From: Microbacterium sp. AB
GTDB lineage: Bacteria; Actinomycetota; Actinomycetes; Actinomycetales; Microbacteriaceae
Length of the DNA: 64,000 nt
Assembly: GCF_032878875.1 (NCBI RefSeq)
Contig: NZ_CP118157.1
Span: 3,286,001-3,350,000 of the forward strand
Direction of reading: 5' to 3'
The position numbers and the translations under genes are program-made. Below, one piece after another: positions 49,127 to 58,004 of this stretch; positions within the stretch are counted from its first letter, which is position 1, and each line of letters opens with the position of its first letter. The notes beneath the pieces were generated by a model. That model saw nothing but the letters and a program-made list of their open reading frames with translations. It did not search any database and was not told the origin of the DNA.

Positions 49127-50241
49127 TCGCTCCCCGCCTCGGGCGCGTAGACGGCGCGCGCGAGCGCATCCAGGATGAGGGCGGACCGGGGGCCGAAGGA
49201 GAGGACGGTGCCGTCGTCCATGTCCACGAAGCGCCGGTTCTCGCCCGCCGTCGTGAGGGCGACGGCGGGCTTCTCGGCGAGGAGGCCGTCGATGCCGTCC
49301 AGCGACTCGATGCCCTTCGTCATGACGAGGATGAGATCGGGATCCGCCGCGACGAGCGCCTCGTCGGTCATGGGCTGCATCCCCTCCCAGCCGAGCTCGC
49401 TGACCACGTCGACGCCGCCGAGCCCCTCGATGAGCTGGTCGGCGCCCGACTCCGAGCCGAACAGGTAGTAGACGCCCGCCGATCCGCGCAGGTAGAGGAA
49501 GACGATCCGCAGCCTGTCCTCCTGCGCGGACGGCGCGATCCCGGCGATCTCGGCGATCGTGTCGTCGACCTCCTGCGCGATGCGCTCGGCCAGCAGCTCC
49601 CCCGCCTCGGGTGCCCCGTACACGGCGGCCACCTGTCGGGCGAGCTCGGCGGCGCCCTCGAACGAGGCCTCGTTCTCCACGAACACGACCGCGATGCCCA
49701 CGTCGCGCAGCTGCGCGACGACGTCGGCGGGGCCGACCGTCCCGTCGGTGATGACGAGGGTCGGCGCGAGCGCGATGACGGCCTCGGCGTTGATCGTGTG
49801 CCCGCCCGACGTGACGGTCTCGAGCTCCTCGGTGCCCGGGAACGTCGTGGACTGGTCCCGGCCGACGAGGGTGTCGCCGAAGCCGAGGCCCCACACCGTC
49901 GCGGCGACGGACCCCGCGAGGTCCACCGCGACGACGCGCGAGGTGTCGACGACCTCGACCTCGGTCTCGCCCGCCTGGTCGTAGGACGTCACGGTCGCCG
50001 GGAGGCTCTGATCCGGCTCCTCCTCGACGGGCGTGATGGCCGCGTCGGACAGCGTGGCCGTCGACTCGCCGACGTACGACCGGGGGTCGTCGAGCACGTC
50101 GAGCTCCGACAGTGCGGGACGCGTCTCGGCGATCGCCGCGGCGTCCTCCCCGCCGCCCGCCGACGGGCTCGCGCACGCGGCCAGGGCGAGCAGCCCGGTG
50201 AGCAGCGCGCCGACCGCGCGCGCACGCGCCCTGCGCCTCAT
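49123..50241 (-). CDS. hmuT: Haem-binding lipoprotein of the ABC transporter
   Basis: 372 residues. The signal peptide ends in LLALAAC (lipidated cysteine near residue 23). The class III binding-protein pattern is clear: RVVAVDLAGSVAATVWGLGFGDTLVGRDQSTTFPG, INAEAVIALAPTLVITDGTVGP, a long linking helix, and LVAADPDLILVMTKGIESLDG. It takes haem from surface proteins and feeds HmuUV. The ATG at 50241 overlaps the htaA stop (ATGA), so translation is coupled. The order htaA-hmuT-hmuU-hmuV resembles the Corynebacterium locus. Confidence 0.94.
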   Translation of the reverse strand: MRRRARARAVGALLTGLLALAACASPSAGGGEDAAAIAETRPALSELDVLDDPRSYVGESTATLSDAAITPVEEEPDQSLPATVTSYDQAGETEVEVVDTSRVVAVDLAGSVAATVWGLGFGDTLVGRDQSTTFPGTEELETVTSGGHTINAEAVIALAPTLVITDGTVGPADVVAQLRDVGIAVVFVENEASFEGAAELARQVAAVYGAPEAGELLAERIAQEVDDTIAEIAGIAPSAQEDRLRIVFLYLRGSAGVYYLFGSESGADQLIEGLGGVDVVSELGWEGMQPMTDEALVAADPDLILVMTKGIESLDGIDGLLAEKPAVALTTAGENRRFVDMDDGTVLSFGPRSALILDALARAVYAPEAGSE

Positions 50242-53200
50242 CGCCCGCCTCCCAGGACCTCGTCGAACGGATCCGTCCCCGCCGCGACGGGCTCGCCGTT
50301 CTCGGCCTCCGCGCGCCGCCGGCGAGCCAGCCAGATCGCGAGCGCCGCGACGAGGGCGGCGAGCGCGACGCCGCCGCCGGTCCACGCGAGCCACGTCAGG
50401 TCGGTGTCATCCGCATCCGGCGCCTCGACGGCCGCGGCCACGTCGGCGGCCTCGTCCTCGGGGACGGCCACGGCGCAGTCGGTCTCGGTCGTGATCGAGA
50501 ACGACACGGGGTCGAACGCGGTGCCGGCCTCGTAGTTCGGGAACGCCTCGTAGCCCTGGCTGGTGATCGCGGCGGGAACCTCGCTCGCCGTGATCTCCGA
50601 TCCGTCCTCGCTGATCTCGACGTCGCCCGCCGCGAGGTCGAGCTTCACGAACGACACCTGGTCGAACGCGAGCGCGTTGTCCGTCTCGCCCGCGAGGGCG
50701 TCCTCCATCGTCACCCCCGTGACGTCCAGCAGCAGGTACGCGGTGTCGCGTCCCGTGAACAGGACGGTCGGGTTCGACACGGTGGTGTCGAGCAGGCCGT
50801 CGTGACCGGTGAAGCGGACGGTCCCGTCGAAGCCGACCTGGCCCGTGAACGTCTCCGCGTCGAACGCGCCCTCGCCGTCCGACCATCCGAACTCGGGGGT
50901 CTCGTAGGTCGCGCCGTCCGACACCGTCCACTCGCCGTGGGCGATGCTGCCGGAGATGTAGGAGCGGAACGACTCCTTGAACCCCCAGTCGAGGACCGCG
51001 TCGGTGACCGCGCAGCCGACGAGCTCCTCCGGCTCCAGGACCTCGAACTCGATGCCGAGGTCCTGGCTCTCGGCCTGGAACGTGAGGGTGTGCTCGCCGA
51101 TCTCGGTGTCGAGCGGGACGATCCCCGTCCACTCGGCCCGTCCGCGCGCGTCGGCCGTGAGGTCCTCCTCGAGCACGACGGGATCGGAGTAGAGCACGAC
51201 CTTGATGTCGGTCTCGTTCGGCTCGTACCCCTCGCCGATCACGGTGATCTCCGTACCGGGGCGGATGTCCTTCAACGTCTCCGGGTCGATGTAGAGACCC
51301 GTGTTCGCCGGCGGCTCCGCGGGCGGCGTCCAGCTCGTCTCCTCGTGCGCGGCGACGGTCTGGTCGCTCCCGCCGCCCGATCCGGAGGTCGCGGTGGAGC
51401 CGACGACGAACGACAGGGGGTCCATCGCCGTGCCCGCCGCGTAGAACTGCGAGGAGCCGTACGAGAACACCCGCGCTCCCGCCGAGGTCAGCGTGACGGG
51501 CACGTGGGAGTACGAGACGCCGCCCTCCACGTCGGTGCGGGCCGCGGCCGCGAGGTCGAGGGATCCGACCTCGACCGGGCTGCCGTTGACCGTCACGGTC
51601 AGGGCGCCCGAGCCCGCCGAGTCGATGCGGACCTGCGGGTTCGCGAACGTCAGATCGAGGATGCCGGAGTGGCCCGTGAAGCGCACGGCGCCCTGGTATC
51701 CGGTCGTGCCGGTGCCCGCCTCGGCCGTCCAGTCCGTGGAGGACTGGCCGAACCAGTACAGCCCGCCCAGCACCGAGGCGCCGTTCGAGACCGAGATCGA
51801 CCCCTTCGCGATCGAGCCGGTGATGTACGAGCGGAACGACTCCTTCACGCCCCAGACGAGCGATCCCTCGACGACGCCGTCCTCGTTCTCCGGCACGAGC
51901 GCGGGGGCGTCCTGTCCCCCCTCGCCGTCACCGTCCCGGGTGTCATCCTGCGGCGCGGCGGTGTCGTCGTCGGGCCTCTCGGTCGCCGTGGAGCCGACGA
52001 CGAACGACGCCGGGTCCATGGCCGTTCCCGCCTCGTAGAAGCGTGCGGTGCCCCAGGCGAAGACGGATGCGCCGCTCTCGGTCAGCGTGACCGGCGCGTT
52101 CGCGTACGAGACGCCGCCGTCGACGTCGCTCCTCGTCGCCGCGGCGAGATCGAGCGTGGCGACCTCGACGGGTGTGCCGCCGCTCACCTGCAGCAGCAGC
52201 GTCGCCCTCTCGGCGGAGTCGACGCGCACGATCGGGTCGGAGAACGTGAGGTCGAGGACGCCCTCGTGTCCCCAGAACGAGACGTCGCCCGTGTACGAGG
52301 TCGATCCGGTGCCGGTCTCGGCCGTCCAGTCCGTGGACTCCTGTCCCCACCAGAACACGCCGCTCGACAGCCGCTCCGCACCGCCGCTCACGGTGATGCG
52401 GCCCTGGGCGACACCGGTCTCGATGTAGGTCCGGAACGACTCCTTCACGCCCCACACGAGCGAGCCCTGCTCGGCATCCGAATCCGGGGTCTCAGGGACG
52501 GCGTTCTCGTTCGGCTCGTCGTCGCCGTCCTCGCCGCCGGGCGACTGCGGCACCTCGACGCCGTCGTCCGACGGAGGCTCGGTCGCCGTCTCGCCGATGA
52601 CGAAGGAGGCCGCGTCGAGCCCGGTGCCCGGCTCGTAGAAGCGTGCGCCGTCGTACGAGAACACGTCGGCGCCGGCCTCCGTGAGCGTGACCGGCACGTC
52701 GGAGTAGGCGATGCCGCCCTCCGCCTCCGCGACGCCGGCCGCCGCGAGGTCGAGCGTGCCGATCTCGACGGGGTCTCCCCCGTCGACGCGCACGAGCAGC
52801 GCGCCCTCCGAGGCCGAGTCGATGCGCACGATCGGATCGGAGAACGTGAGGTCGAGCACCCCTTCGTGGCCGGAGAACCGCACGGCTCCGGCGTAGGACG
52901 TCGCGCTCGAAGCCGATCCGCTCGTCCAGTCCGTCGCCGACTGGCCGAACCAGAACACCCCGCTCACGCGCTCGGCCCCGTCGGACACCGCGATCTCGCC
53001 CTGCGCGACGCCGTTCTCGACGTAGTCGCGGAAGCTGTCCTTCACGCCCCAGACGAGCGAGCCCTCGACGACGCCGTCGTCGTCCGGCCCGGGCCTCTGC
53101 GGAGTCCCCGGGGTCTCGCCCGGCGTCTCGGTGTCCTCGTCGGGATCCTGCGGCGTCGCCGGCACCTCCACGTCGCCGTCGTCCGGCGGCGTGGTCGCCT

Positions 53201-56200
53201 TCGCCCCGATGACGAAGGAGGCGTTGTCGAGGGCGGTTCCGGCCGTGTAGAACTGCGCGCCGTTGTAGGAGAAGACCTGGGCACCCGCCGCGGTAAGGCT
53301 GACCGGCACGTTCGAGTACGCGATGCCGCCATCCGCCTCGGCCTTCGAGGCCGCCGAGAGGTCGAGGGTGCCCATCGCGACCCGGCTGCCGTTCACGGTC
53401 ACGAGGAGCGAGCCCTTCGAGGCCGAGTCGATGCGCACGACGGGATCCGAGAACGTCAGGTCGAGCACGCCCCCGTGACCGGAGAAGCGCACGTCTCCCG
53501 CGTACGTCGTGGAGCTCTTCGTCGATCCGCTCGTCCAGCTCGTGTCGTCCTGGCCGAACCAGAACACGCCGCTCACGCGCTCGGCGCCGCCGCTCACGGT
53601 GATCTCGCCCTGCGCGATGGAGCCCTCGACGTAGGTGCGGAACGACTCCTTCACGCCCCAGACGAGCGAGCCCTCGACCACGCCCGACTCCTTCTCGGGG
53701 GTCGGCTTCGTCGGAGACTCGGGCCTCTTCCCGGGGGTCTCGGTCCCGCCGTTCTCCTCGCCCGGGTTCTGCGGCTCCGCGGGGACCTCCGGCGTCGCGC
53801 CGTCGAAGCCGATCGCGAAGGCGTTCGGGGCCTTCTTGGCGTCGAGCGACCCGCCCGTGGAGTAGAAGTAGCCCGCGAGGCCGGTCGCGCCGTGGAAGGT
53901 CACGAACTCCTGCGGCCAGGCGCCCCACCCGGACACGGTCGTGTTCTGCGCGGTCTCGCCGGCGGGGGCCGTGATCCTCACGTTCCGGTAGTCGGGGCGG
54001 ACGGTGAAGCCGTTCTCGGTGTCGACCGTGACGTTCTGGAAGGTCGCGACGGTCACGTCCGATGCGGGCGCCACCGCTTCCTTGGGAGCGTTCGGGTTCG
54101 CGATGTCGCCCTGGTAACCGCTGAGGTCGGCGGAGAGGGTGCCCGCCCCGTCCGCATCGACCGTCAGGACGAGGTTCGACAGGGTCGACGGCACGAGGCC
54201 GTCGTAGAAGTTCACGCTGAACGTCGCAGGCCACTCGATGAGGGCAGAGCCGTCGGGCTCGATCGTCGCCGTGCCCTCCGTGAGACGGACGACCTGGGAC
54301 GCGCCGTCGACGTTCACGTGCGCGCCGCGGGTCGCGTACGTCGCGGGCTTCTCGCCGGAGGAGGTGCGCTGGACGATCTCGACGCCGCCCTTCGTCGCCG
54401 AATACGTCCTCTGCGTGCCGTCGGACGCCCCCGCGGAGAAGTAGTGGGCCGCGCTGCCGTTCGGCGGCTGCGCCTGCCATTCCGCGCTGCCCGTCCACTC
54501 GAACGCGACGCCGGTGTAGGTGGTGGTGTCTGCCGGGCCGCCGGGCCTCGCCGTGACGGTGAGCGTTGCGGGGTCGCTGTACGCCGTGCCCGCCGCACTC
54601 GTGAAGACGGCCCGGTACTGCACGCCGTCGAGGGACGCGTCCACACCCTCGATCGTGAGGGTGTCGCCGAACACCGAGACGACGTCGGAGTACTCGACGC
54701 GCTGCCAGCCCGAGCCCGTGTCGATCTCCCAGTCCTGCGCGGGTGCGGGGTTGCCGTCGCCCGTCGCCGTGAACTCGACCACGCCCCCGTCCACGACGCT
54801 CACGCTCTGAGGATGGGTGGCCACCGACGGCGCGACCTGCACCGTGAGGGTGGCTGCCGCGGAGACGACGCGGCCGGCGGAGTTGCTCGCCACGACCCGA
54901 TACTGGGTGCCGCTGTCGGCGGCCGTCGCGTCGGCGACGAGCGTGTCAGCCGTCGCGTCTGCGACATCGCGATACAGGACATCGCCGGGGGCCTTGCGCT
55001 GCCACTGCAGCGAGACGCCCTCGCCTTCGACCTCGACGCTCGCTTCGAACGTCGCCGTCTGCTGTCCGGGCTCGACGGTGACCACGGTGTCGGACGGCCC
55101 CGCCGCGAACACGGGAGTGGTGCTGAGCGTGCTGACGAGTATCGCTCCCGGGTAGGGAGCCCAGACGTTGCCGGACTCGTCGATCCCGGACCGGAGCGTG
55201 GACGTCTTGTTCCCGAGTCCGGTGGCGTCGAGCGTGCCGGTCGCGAGAGGCGTCGGGACGGCCGAGCGGTCCGCCGCGTCGTAGAAGGTCACGGAAGCCG
55301 GGGTCGTCGTCACCAGCGCGAGCAGGTCGCGGCCCGAGTCGTAGACGGCGTCGGCCGCTGCCGCGTCGAGACTCAGGGGCTCGGCGAGGGGCGCGTCGTC
55401 GCGATAGATCGTCGCGCGGGGAACCGCGGCACCCCAGGTCGCGCCGTATGCCATCGAGAGCACGAAGACGTCGCCGCTGTCGGGATCGGCGCCGAGGGCC
55501 GTCTGCTGCACGTCGGCCACGTCCGTGCGCAAGGGCGCGGTCTCGAAGCTGTTCCCGTCGTAGACATACGTGGTCGTTCCGCTCACCGCATAGAGGCTGC
55601 CGGTCACCTGGTTGAAGGCGATGGGCGTGCCGGGCATCCCCGAGAGCGTCCGCGACGCGTACACGCCGTCGACGCCTCGGGAGTTGACCACGAGACTGCT
55701 CCCGGTCGCGACGACGATATCGCCCGTGGACTCATGGACGGCGACCGACTGCGTCGCCCCTCCGGCGAGAGCGTCGGCGAGCGCATAGGAGCCGTCGCCC
55801 TGCGGCGAGAGCAGTCGCAGGCTCGAGGCGGAACGCACCACGACCTCACCGGTCTGCCCGTTCACGGCCCGCACGGCAGTCGTCGCGCCCACGCTGACGA
55901 CCTGGACGGTCTCGCGGGTCGTCACGTCGATGACGTGGATCTCCTGCCGGCTGGTGGCCCCGAAGGCCAGGCCTCGCTCGCGATCCACGACCAGGGAGTT
56001 CCAGGTGGCACCCGACGGGGGGAGGATCTGGGCGACGCTCACGGCGGCCGTGCCCTCTTCGTCCCACGTCTCCGCCGCGGCGGCGGGCCACTCGCCCACC
56101 AGGCTGAGGCTCACGGGGTCCAGCAGCTGGCCCGTGCTGTAGTAGCCGGCGAACGCCGGAACAGCACCGGACGCGAGGGTCGTGTAGATGCTCGACCACT

Positions 56201-56723
56201 CGAGCGCGTCCTCCGGGACGGAGACCGATCCTCCGGTCGACGCCGAGATGTCGGCGAGGCTGACGTCATCGCCGACGAGGGTCTCGCCGCCGACGACGCT
56301 CGAGTAGTCCGCGTAGAGAGTGGACGAGCCGTATCCGTCCGCCACGAGGTGGAGATCGCTCAGCGTCAGGTCCATCTGTCCCGAATGACCGTAGAAGTTG
56401 ACCGTCCCGCGCAGGCGCAGGTCGAGAGCGCCGGACTCCGGATCGAACGAACCCGACTCGACCGCCCAGCGGTACGTTCCGTCCGCGTTCTCCGTCAGGC
56501 CGTCGCTGAGGGCGACGCGTCCCTCCGGCGTGCCCGGCACGTAGTTGCGGTACGTCCCGCTCAACCCCCAGTCGAACGTGCCCTCCGTCACCTCGTAGGA
56601 GCCTTCATCCGCCGCAGCCGGTTGCGGTTCCGCGACGAGCGCGAGGGGGACGCCGACGAGGAACGCCATGACAGCGACGAGGAGCCGGGTGAACGGACGA
56701 CGGGAAGGAGCAGACACGGGCAT
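50238..56723 (-). CDS. htaA: Giant surface haem-binding protein with seven HtaA-type domains
   Basis: 2161 residues. After the signal peptide (to about 38) come: HtaA domain 1 (39-210); a beta-propeller-like region (about 215-535); two Ig-like domains (541-730); a diverged HtaA-like domain (734-970); four near-identical HtaA repeats at about 1012, 1213, 1418 and 1614, each starting with a form of GSLVWGVKESFRTY; an Ig-like linker (about 1790-1900); HtaA domain 7 (1903-2075); and one membrane segment (2109-2133) with an RRRR tail. No LPXTG motif. Each repeat keeps the Tyr of FRxY and the His of SGHxGVLDLTFSDP, which match residues needed for haem binding in Corynebacterium diphtheriae HtaA. 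Its stop overlaps hmuT. Confidence 0.93.
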   Translation of the reverse strand: MPVSAPSRRPFTRLLVAVMAFLVGVPLALVAEPQPAAADEGSYEVTEGTFDWGLSGTYRNYVPGTPEGRVALSDGLTENADGTYRWAVESGSFDPESGALDLRLRGTVNFYGHSGQMDLTLSDLHLVADGYGSSTLYADYSSVVGGETLVGDDVSLADISASTGGSVSVPEDALEWSSIYTTLASGAVPAFAGYYSTGQLLDPVSLSLVGEWPAAAAETWDEEGTAAVSVAQILPPSGATWNSLVVDRERGLAFGATSRQEIHVIDVTTRETVQVVSVGATTAVRAVNGQTGEVVVRSASSLRLLSPQGDGSYALADALAGGATQSVAVHESTGDIVVATGSSLVVNSRGVDGVYASRTLSGMPGTPIAFNQVTGSLYAVSGTTTYVYDGNSFETAPLRTDVADVQQTALGADPDSGDVFVLSMAYGATWGAAVPRATIYRDDAPLAEPLSLDAAAADAVYDSGRDLLALVTTTPASVTFYDAADRSAVPTPLATGTLDATGLGNKTSTLRSGIDESGNVWAPYPGAILVSTLSTTPVFAAGPSDTVVTVEPGQQTATFEASVEVEGEGVSLQWQRKAPGDVLYRDVADATADTLVADATAADSGTQYRVVASNSAGRVVSAAATLTVQVAPSVATHPQSVSVVDGGVVEFTATGDGNPAPAQDWEIDTGSGWQRVEYSDVVSVFGDTLTIEGVDASLDGVQYRAVFTSAAGTAYSDPATLTVTARPGGPADTTTYTGVAFEWTGSAEWQAQPPNGSAAHYFSAGASDGTQRTYSATKGGVEIVQRTSSGEKPATYATRGAHVNVDGASQVVRLTEGTATIEPDGSALIEWPATFSVNFYDGLVPSTLSNLVLTVDADGAGTLSADLSGYQGDIANPNAPKEAVAPASDVTVATFQNVTVDTENGFTVRPDYRNVRITAPAGETAQNTTVSGWGAWPQEFVTFHGATGLAGYFYSTGGSLDAKKAPNAFAIGFDGATPEVPAEPQNPGEENGGTETPGKRPESPTKPTPEKESGVVEGSLVWGVKESFRTYVEGSIAQGEITVSGGAERVSGVFWFGQDDTSWTSGSTKSSTTYAGDVRFSGHGGVLDLTFSDPVVRIDSASKGSLLVTVNGSRVAMGTLDLSAASKAEADGGIAYSNVPVSLTAAGAQVFSYNGAQFYTAGTALDNASFVIGAKATTPPDDGDVEVPATPQDPDEDTETPGETPGTPQRPGPDDDGVVEGSLVWGVKDSFRDYVENGVAQGEIAVSDGAERVSGVFWFGQSATDWTSGSASSATSYAGAVRFSGHEGVLDLTFSDPIVRIDSASEGALLVRVDGGDPVEIGTLDLAAAGVAEAEGGIAYSDVPVTLTEAGADVFSYDGARFYEPGTGLDAASFVIGETATEPPSDDGVEVPQSPGGEDGDDEPNENAVPETPDSDAEQGSLVWGVKESFRTYIETGVAQGRITVSGGAERLSSGVFWWGQESTDWTAETGTGSTSYTGDVSFWGHEGVLDLTFSDPIVRVDSAERATLLLQVSGGTPVEVATLDLAAATRSDVDGGVSYANAPVTLTESGASVFAWGTARFYEAGTAMDPASFVVGSTATERPDDDTAAPQDDTRDGDGEGGQDAPALVPENEDGVVEGSLVWGVKESFRSYITGSIAKGSISVSNGASVLGGLYWFGQSSTDWTAEAGTGTTGYQGAVRFTGHSGILDLTFANPQVRIDSAGSGALTVTVNGSPVEVGSLDLAAAARTDVEGGVSYSHVPVTLTSAGARVFSYGSSQFYAAGTAMDPLSFVVGSTATSGSGGGSDQTVAAHEETSWTPPAEPPANTGLYIDPETLKDIRPGTEITVIGEGYEPNETDIKVVLYSDPVVLEEDLTADARGRAEWTGIVPLDTEIGEHTLTFQAESQDLGIEFEVLEPEELVGCAVTDAVLDWGFKESFRSYISGSIAHGEWTVSDGATYETPEFGWSDGEGAFDAETFTGQVGFDGTVRFTGHDGLLDTTVSNPTVLFTGRDTAYLLLDVTGVTMEDALAGETDNALAFDQVSFVKLDLAAGDVEISEDGSEITASEVPAAITSQGYEAFPNYEAGTAFDPVSFSITTETDCAVAVPEDEAADVAAAVEAPDADDTDLTWLAWTGGGVALAALVAALAIWLARRRRAEAENGEPVAAGTDPFDEVLGGGR
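51370..53690 (-). repeat. Four tandem in-frame repeats of about 600 bp inside htaA
   Basis: Each unit encodes one HtaA domain of about 160 residues plus a Pro/Glu/Thr-rich linker. Starts in protein numbering are near 1012, 1213, 1418 and 1614, so the period is 196-205 residues. The domains are highly alike (GVFWFGQ...DWT, GALDL...SGHxGVLDLTFSDP), while linkers differ in length and composition. The array probably arose by duplication and could vary in copy number between strains. Confidence 0.85.
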
Positions 56724-56764
56724 GGGGACTCTCGGGTAGGGAGCACGCGGAGGAGGGAAGAACG

Positions 56765-56796
56765 GGGAGAGGGGCGCCGCGCGACGCCCCTCTCCC
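56765..56796 (-). terminator. Hairpin between the small secreted protein gene and htaA (possible attenuator)
   Basis: Arms 56765-56776 and 56785-56796 pair perfectly over 12 bp with an 8-nt loop. It sits in the 81-nt gap between two genes that otherwise look like one iron-regulated operon. It lacks a T tract, so it may be a partial terminator or an RNA-stabilising stem that gives more of the small secreted protein than of HtaA. Confidence 0.5.
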
Positions 56797-56804
56797 GCCG
56801 GATG

Positions 56805-57329
56805 TCACTCGAAGTAGACGGGAACCTGCGTGAAGTTCGGGTCATCCTCCTGATCGGGGTAGGCGCCCCAGCCCGAGAAGGTGTAGATGTAGCACTGCTC
56901 ACCGGTCGTGTCCGACACGTCGGTGTAGCAGTCCACCTCGTTGTAGGACTGGACGACATCGATGCTGGCACCCGAGAACGCACCGCCCGAGAGGACGACG
57001 CGTGTCTCCGTGGCCGAGGTCGCCGTCGGCGAGGCCCAGACCGCGTCGGCGTAGTACGAGCTGTCCTGAGAGGTGAAGTCCGCACCGCCATAGGCGATGT
57101 AGATGCCGTTCACAACGAGCGTGAACCCGTCGAACCCGCTTCCGGACACCGGAATCGTCGTCGTGCCGCTGACGTCGGCGATGACGGGATCGACGGACCA
57201 GGTCTTCGTCGCGTTGTCGACGTCGACAGCCGTCGTGACGACCGCCGACGCCGAGGTCACGCCGACGGCGAGGAGGGCGACGGCGCCGAACGCCGACGCT
57301 GCGGTCATCGCCTTCTTGCTGAGCTGCAT
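56805..57329 (-). CDS. Small secreted protein of the haem locus
   Basis: 174 residues with a signal peptide (MTAASAFGAVALLAVGVTSASA, cut near residue 30). The mature part is rich in Thr, Ser and Tyr, probably beta-structured, and has two cysteines (CYTDVSDTTGEQC) that may form a disulfide. The end FSGWGAYPDQ resembles VSGWGAWPQE in the diverged HtaA-like domain of the large protein (about residues 929-938). I do not recognise a named family. The ATG at 57329 has AAAGG 9 nt before it. First gene of the haem operon, behind two DtxR-like boxes, so it may be an iron-regulated haem-binding or wall-associated partner (inference). Confidence 0.85.
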   Translation of the reverse strand: MQLSKKAMTAASAFGAVALLAVGVTSASAVVTTAVDVDNATKTWSVDPVIADVSGTTTIPVSGSGFDGFTLVVNGIYIAYGGADFTSQDSSYYADAVWASPTATSATETRVVLSGGAFSGASIDVVQSYNEVDCYTDVSDTTGEQCYIYTFSGWGAYPDQEDDPNFTQVPVYFE

Positions 57330-57632
57330 GGGATCTGCCTTTCGGTAGGGTGGGCGCACGCCGTGCGGCGCCCGCACAGGACACGTCCTCGCGCATGCGA
57401 GGCCGCCTCGGGCGCCCGGCGTGCCGGGGTGAGTCCTGTTTGCGAGACGAGCTCACCCCGGCTTCCCCTCTGAGAGGATCCGGACGACCAAGCAGGCGTC
57501 AGTCCTGACCTCGGCCTGTGACTAAGGTTAGGTTTGCCTGACTGAACGCTGACTCTACCCGGGCAGTCGAGGTAAGGCAAACCTTTGTTGCGACCGCGAT
57601 CCCTCGCCGTCTCAGCGCCTATGCTGACCCGC
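57330..57632. other. Divergent intergenic region of the haem locus, 303 bp
   Basis: Between the minus-strand haem operon and the plus-strand DUF2470 gene. It holds two DtxR-like boxes (57528-57546 and 57568-57586) and, at the right, the -10 of the DUF2470 gene (TATGCT, 57620-57625). The part from 57330 to about 57500 would be a long 5' leader of the minus-strand operon; I see no riboswitch or small gene in it. Confidence 0.6.
57528..57586. promoter_or_regulatory. Two DtxR/IdeR-like iron boxes
   Basis: TTAGGTTTGCCTGACTGAA (57528-57546) matches the 19-bp DtxR consensus TTAGGTTAGGCTAACCTAA at 14 positions. On the minus strand, AAAGGTTTGCCTTACCTCG (57586-57568) matches at 12. Both are in the gap between the divergent haem-uptake and haem-degradation genes. 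Repression by an iron-loaded DtxR-type regulator is the expected role, as in Corynebacterium; the regulator itself is not in the window. Confidence 0.75.
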
Positions 57633-57938
57633 ATGCCCTTCTCGTTCCCCGACGACGTCGTGACCGCCGTCCTGCGCCACATGAACGGCGACCACGCCGA
57701 CGACAACGCCCTGATCGTGCGCGCCTTCGCCGAACCGGCGGCGGTCTCGGCGACGATGACCCGCTTCGACGGGGAGGCCGGCGAGTGGGCCGCCGTCTCG
57801 ACGGACGGCACGGCCTCGCGGGTGCGCATCCCCTGGCCGGGCGGCGCGATCGACGAGCGCGCAGCGGTGCGCCGCGAGGTGGTCGCGCTGTACGACGCCG
57901 CGTGCGCGCGGCTCGGCGTCGAGCCGCGTCCGCACTGA
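57633..57938 (+). CDS. DUF2470 domain protein
   Basis: 101 residues. The sequence DDVVTAVLRHMNGDHADDNALIVRAF carries the MNxDHxxDN motif of DUF2470, a domain found at the end of haem-utilisation proteins of the HugZ/pyridoxamine-oxidase-like group. The ATG at 57633 is 7 nt after TATGCT, so a leaderless start; an ATG at 57621 overlaps that -10. It lies 66 nt before haem oxygenase and diverges from the haem uptake operon, which supports a role with haem. Confidence 0.9.
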   Translation: MPFSFPDDVVTAVLRHMNGDHADDNALIVRAFAEPAAVSATMTRFDGEAGEWAAVSTDGTASRVRIPWPGGAIDERAAVRREVVALYDAACARLGVEPRPH

Positions 57939-57969
57939 GACCGCCCGCATCCCCGGGGCGAACGCCGTC

Positions 57970-57998
57970 TTGGCAGGGAGTTAGGCGACCCTTACACT
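57970..57998 (+). promoter_or_regulatory. Promoter of the haem oxygenase gene
   Basis: TTGGCA (57970-57975), a 17-bp spacer and TACACT (57993-57998) form a good housekeeping promoter. The start codon at 58005 is 6 nt past the -10, so the mRNA would begin at or next to the ATG. The spacer begins a weak DtxR-like sequence (TTAGGCGACCCTTACAC), which could give iron control but matches poorly in its right half. Confidence 0.75.
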
Positions 57999-58004
57999 GA
58001 TCGC

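Noticed and set aside
50238-50400. Sortase signal at the end of HtaA
   Set aside because: The C-terminus has a membrane segment and Arg-rich tail but no LPXTG-like motif; WTGGG does not fit a sortase site.
50802-57473. Very long open frame on the plus strand opposite htaA
   Set aside because: It is the antisense shadow of a GC-rich gene: its residues are mostly Arg, Gly, Asp and Val without domains, while the minus strand encodes clear HtaA repeats with a signal peptide and membrane anchor.
57981-57999. Third full DtxR box over the hmuO promoter
   Set aside because: Only the left half (TTAGG) and a few bases of the right half match the consensus, so it is recorded as weak and not listed as a separate site.
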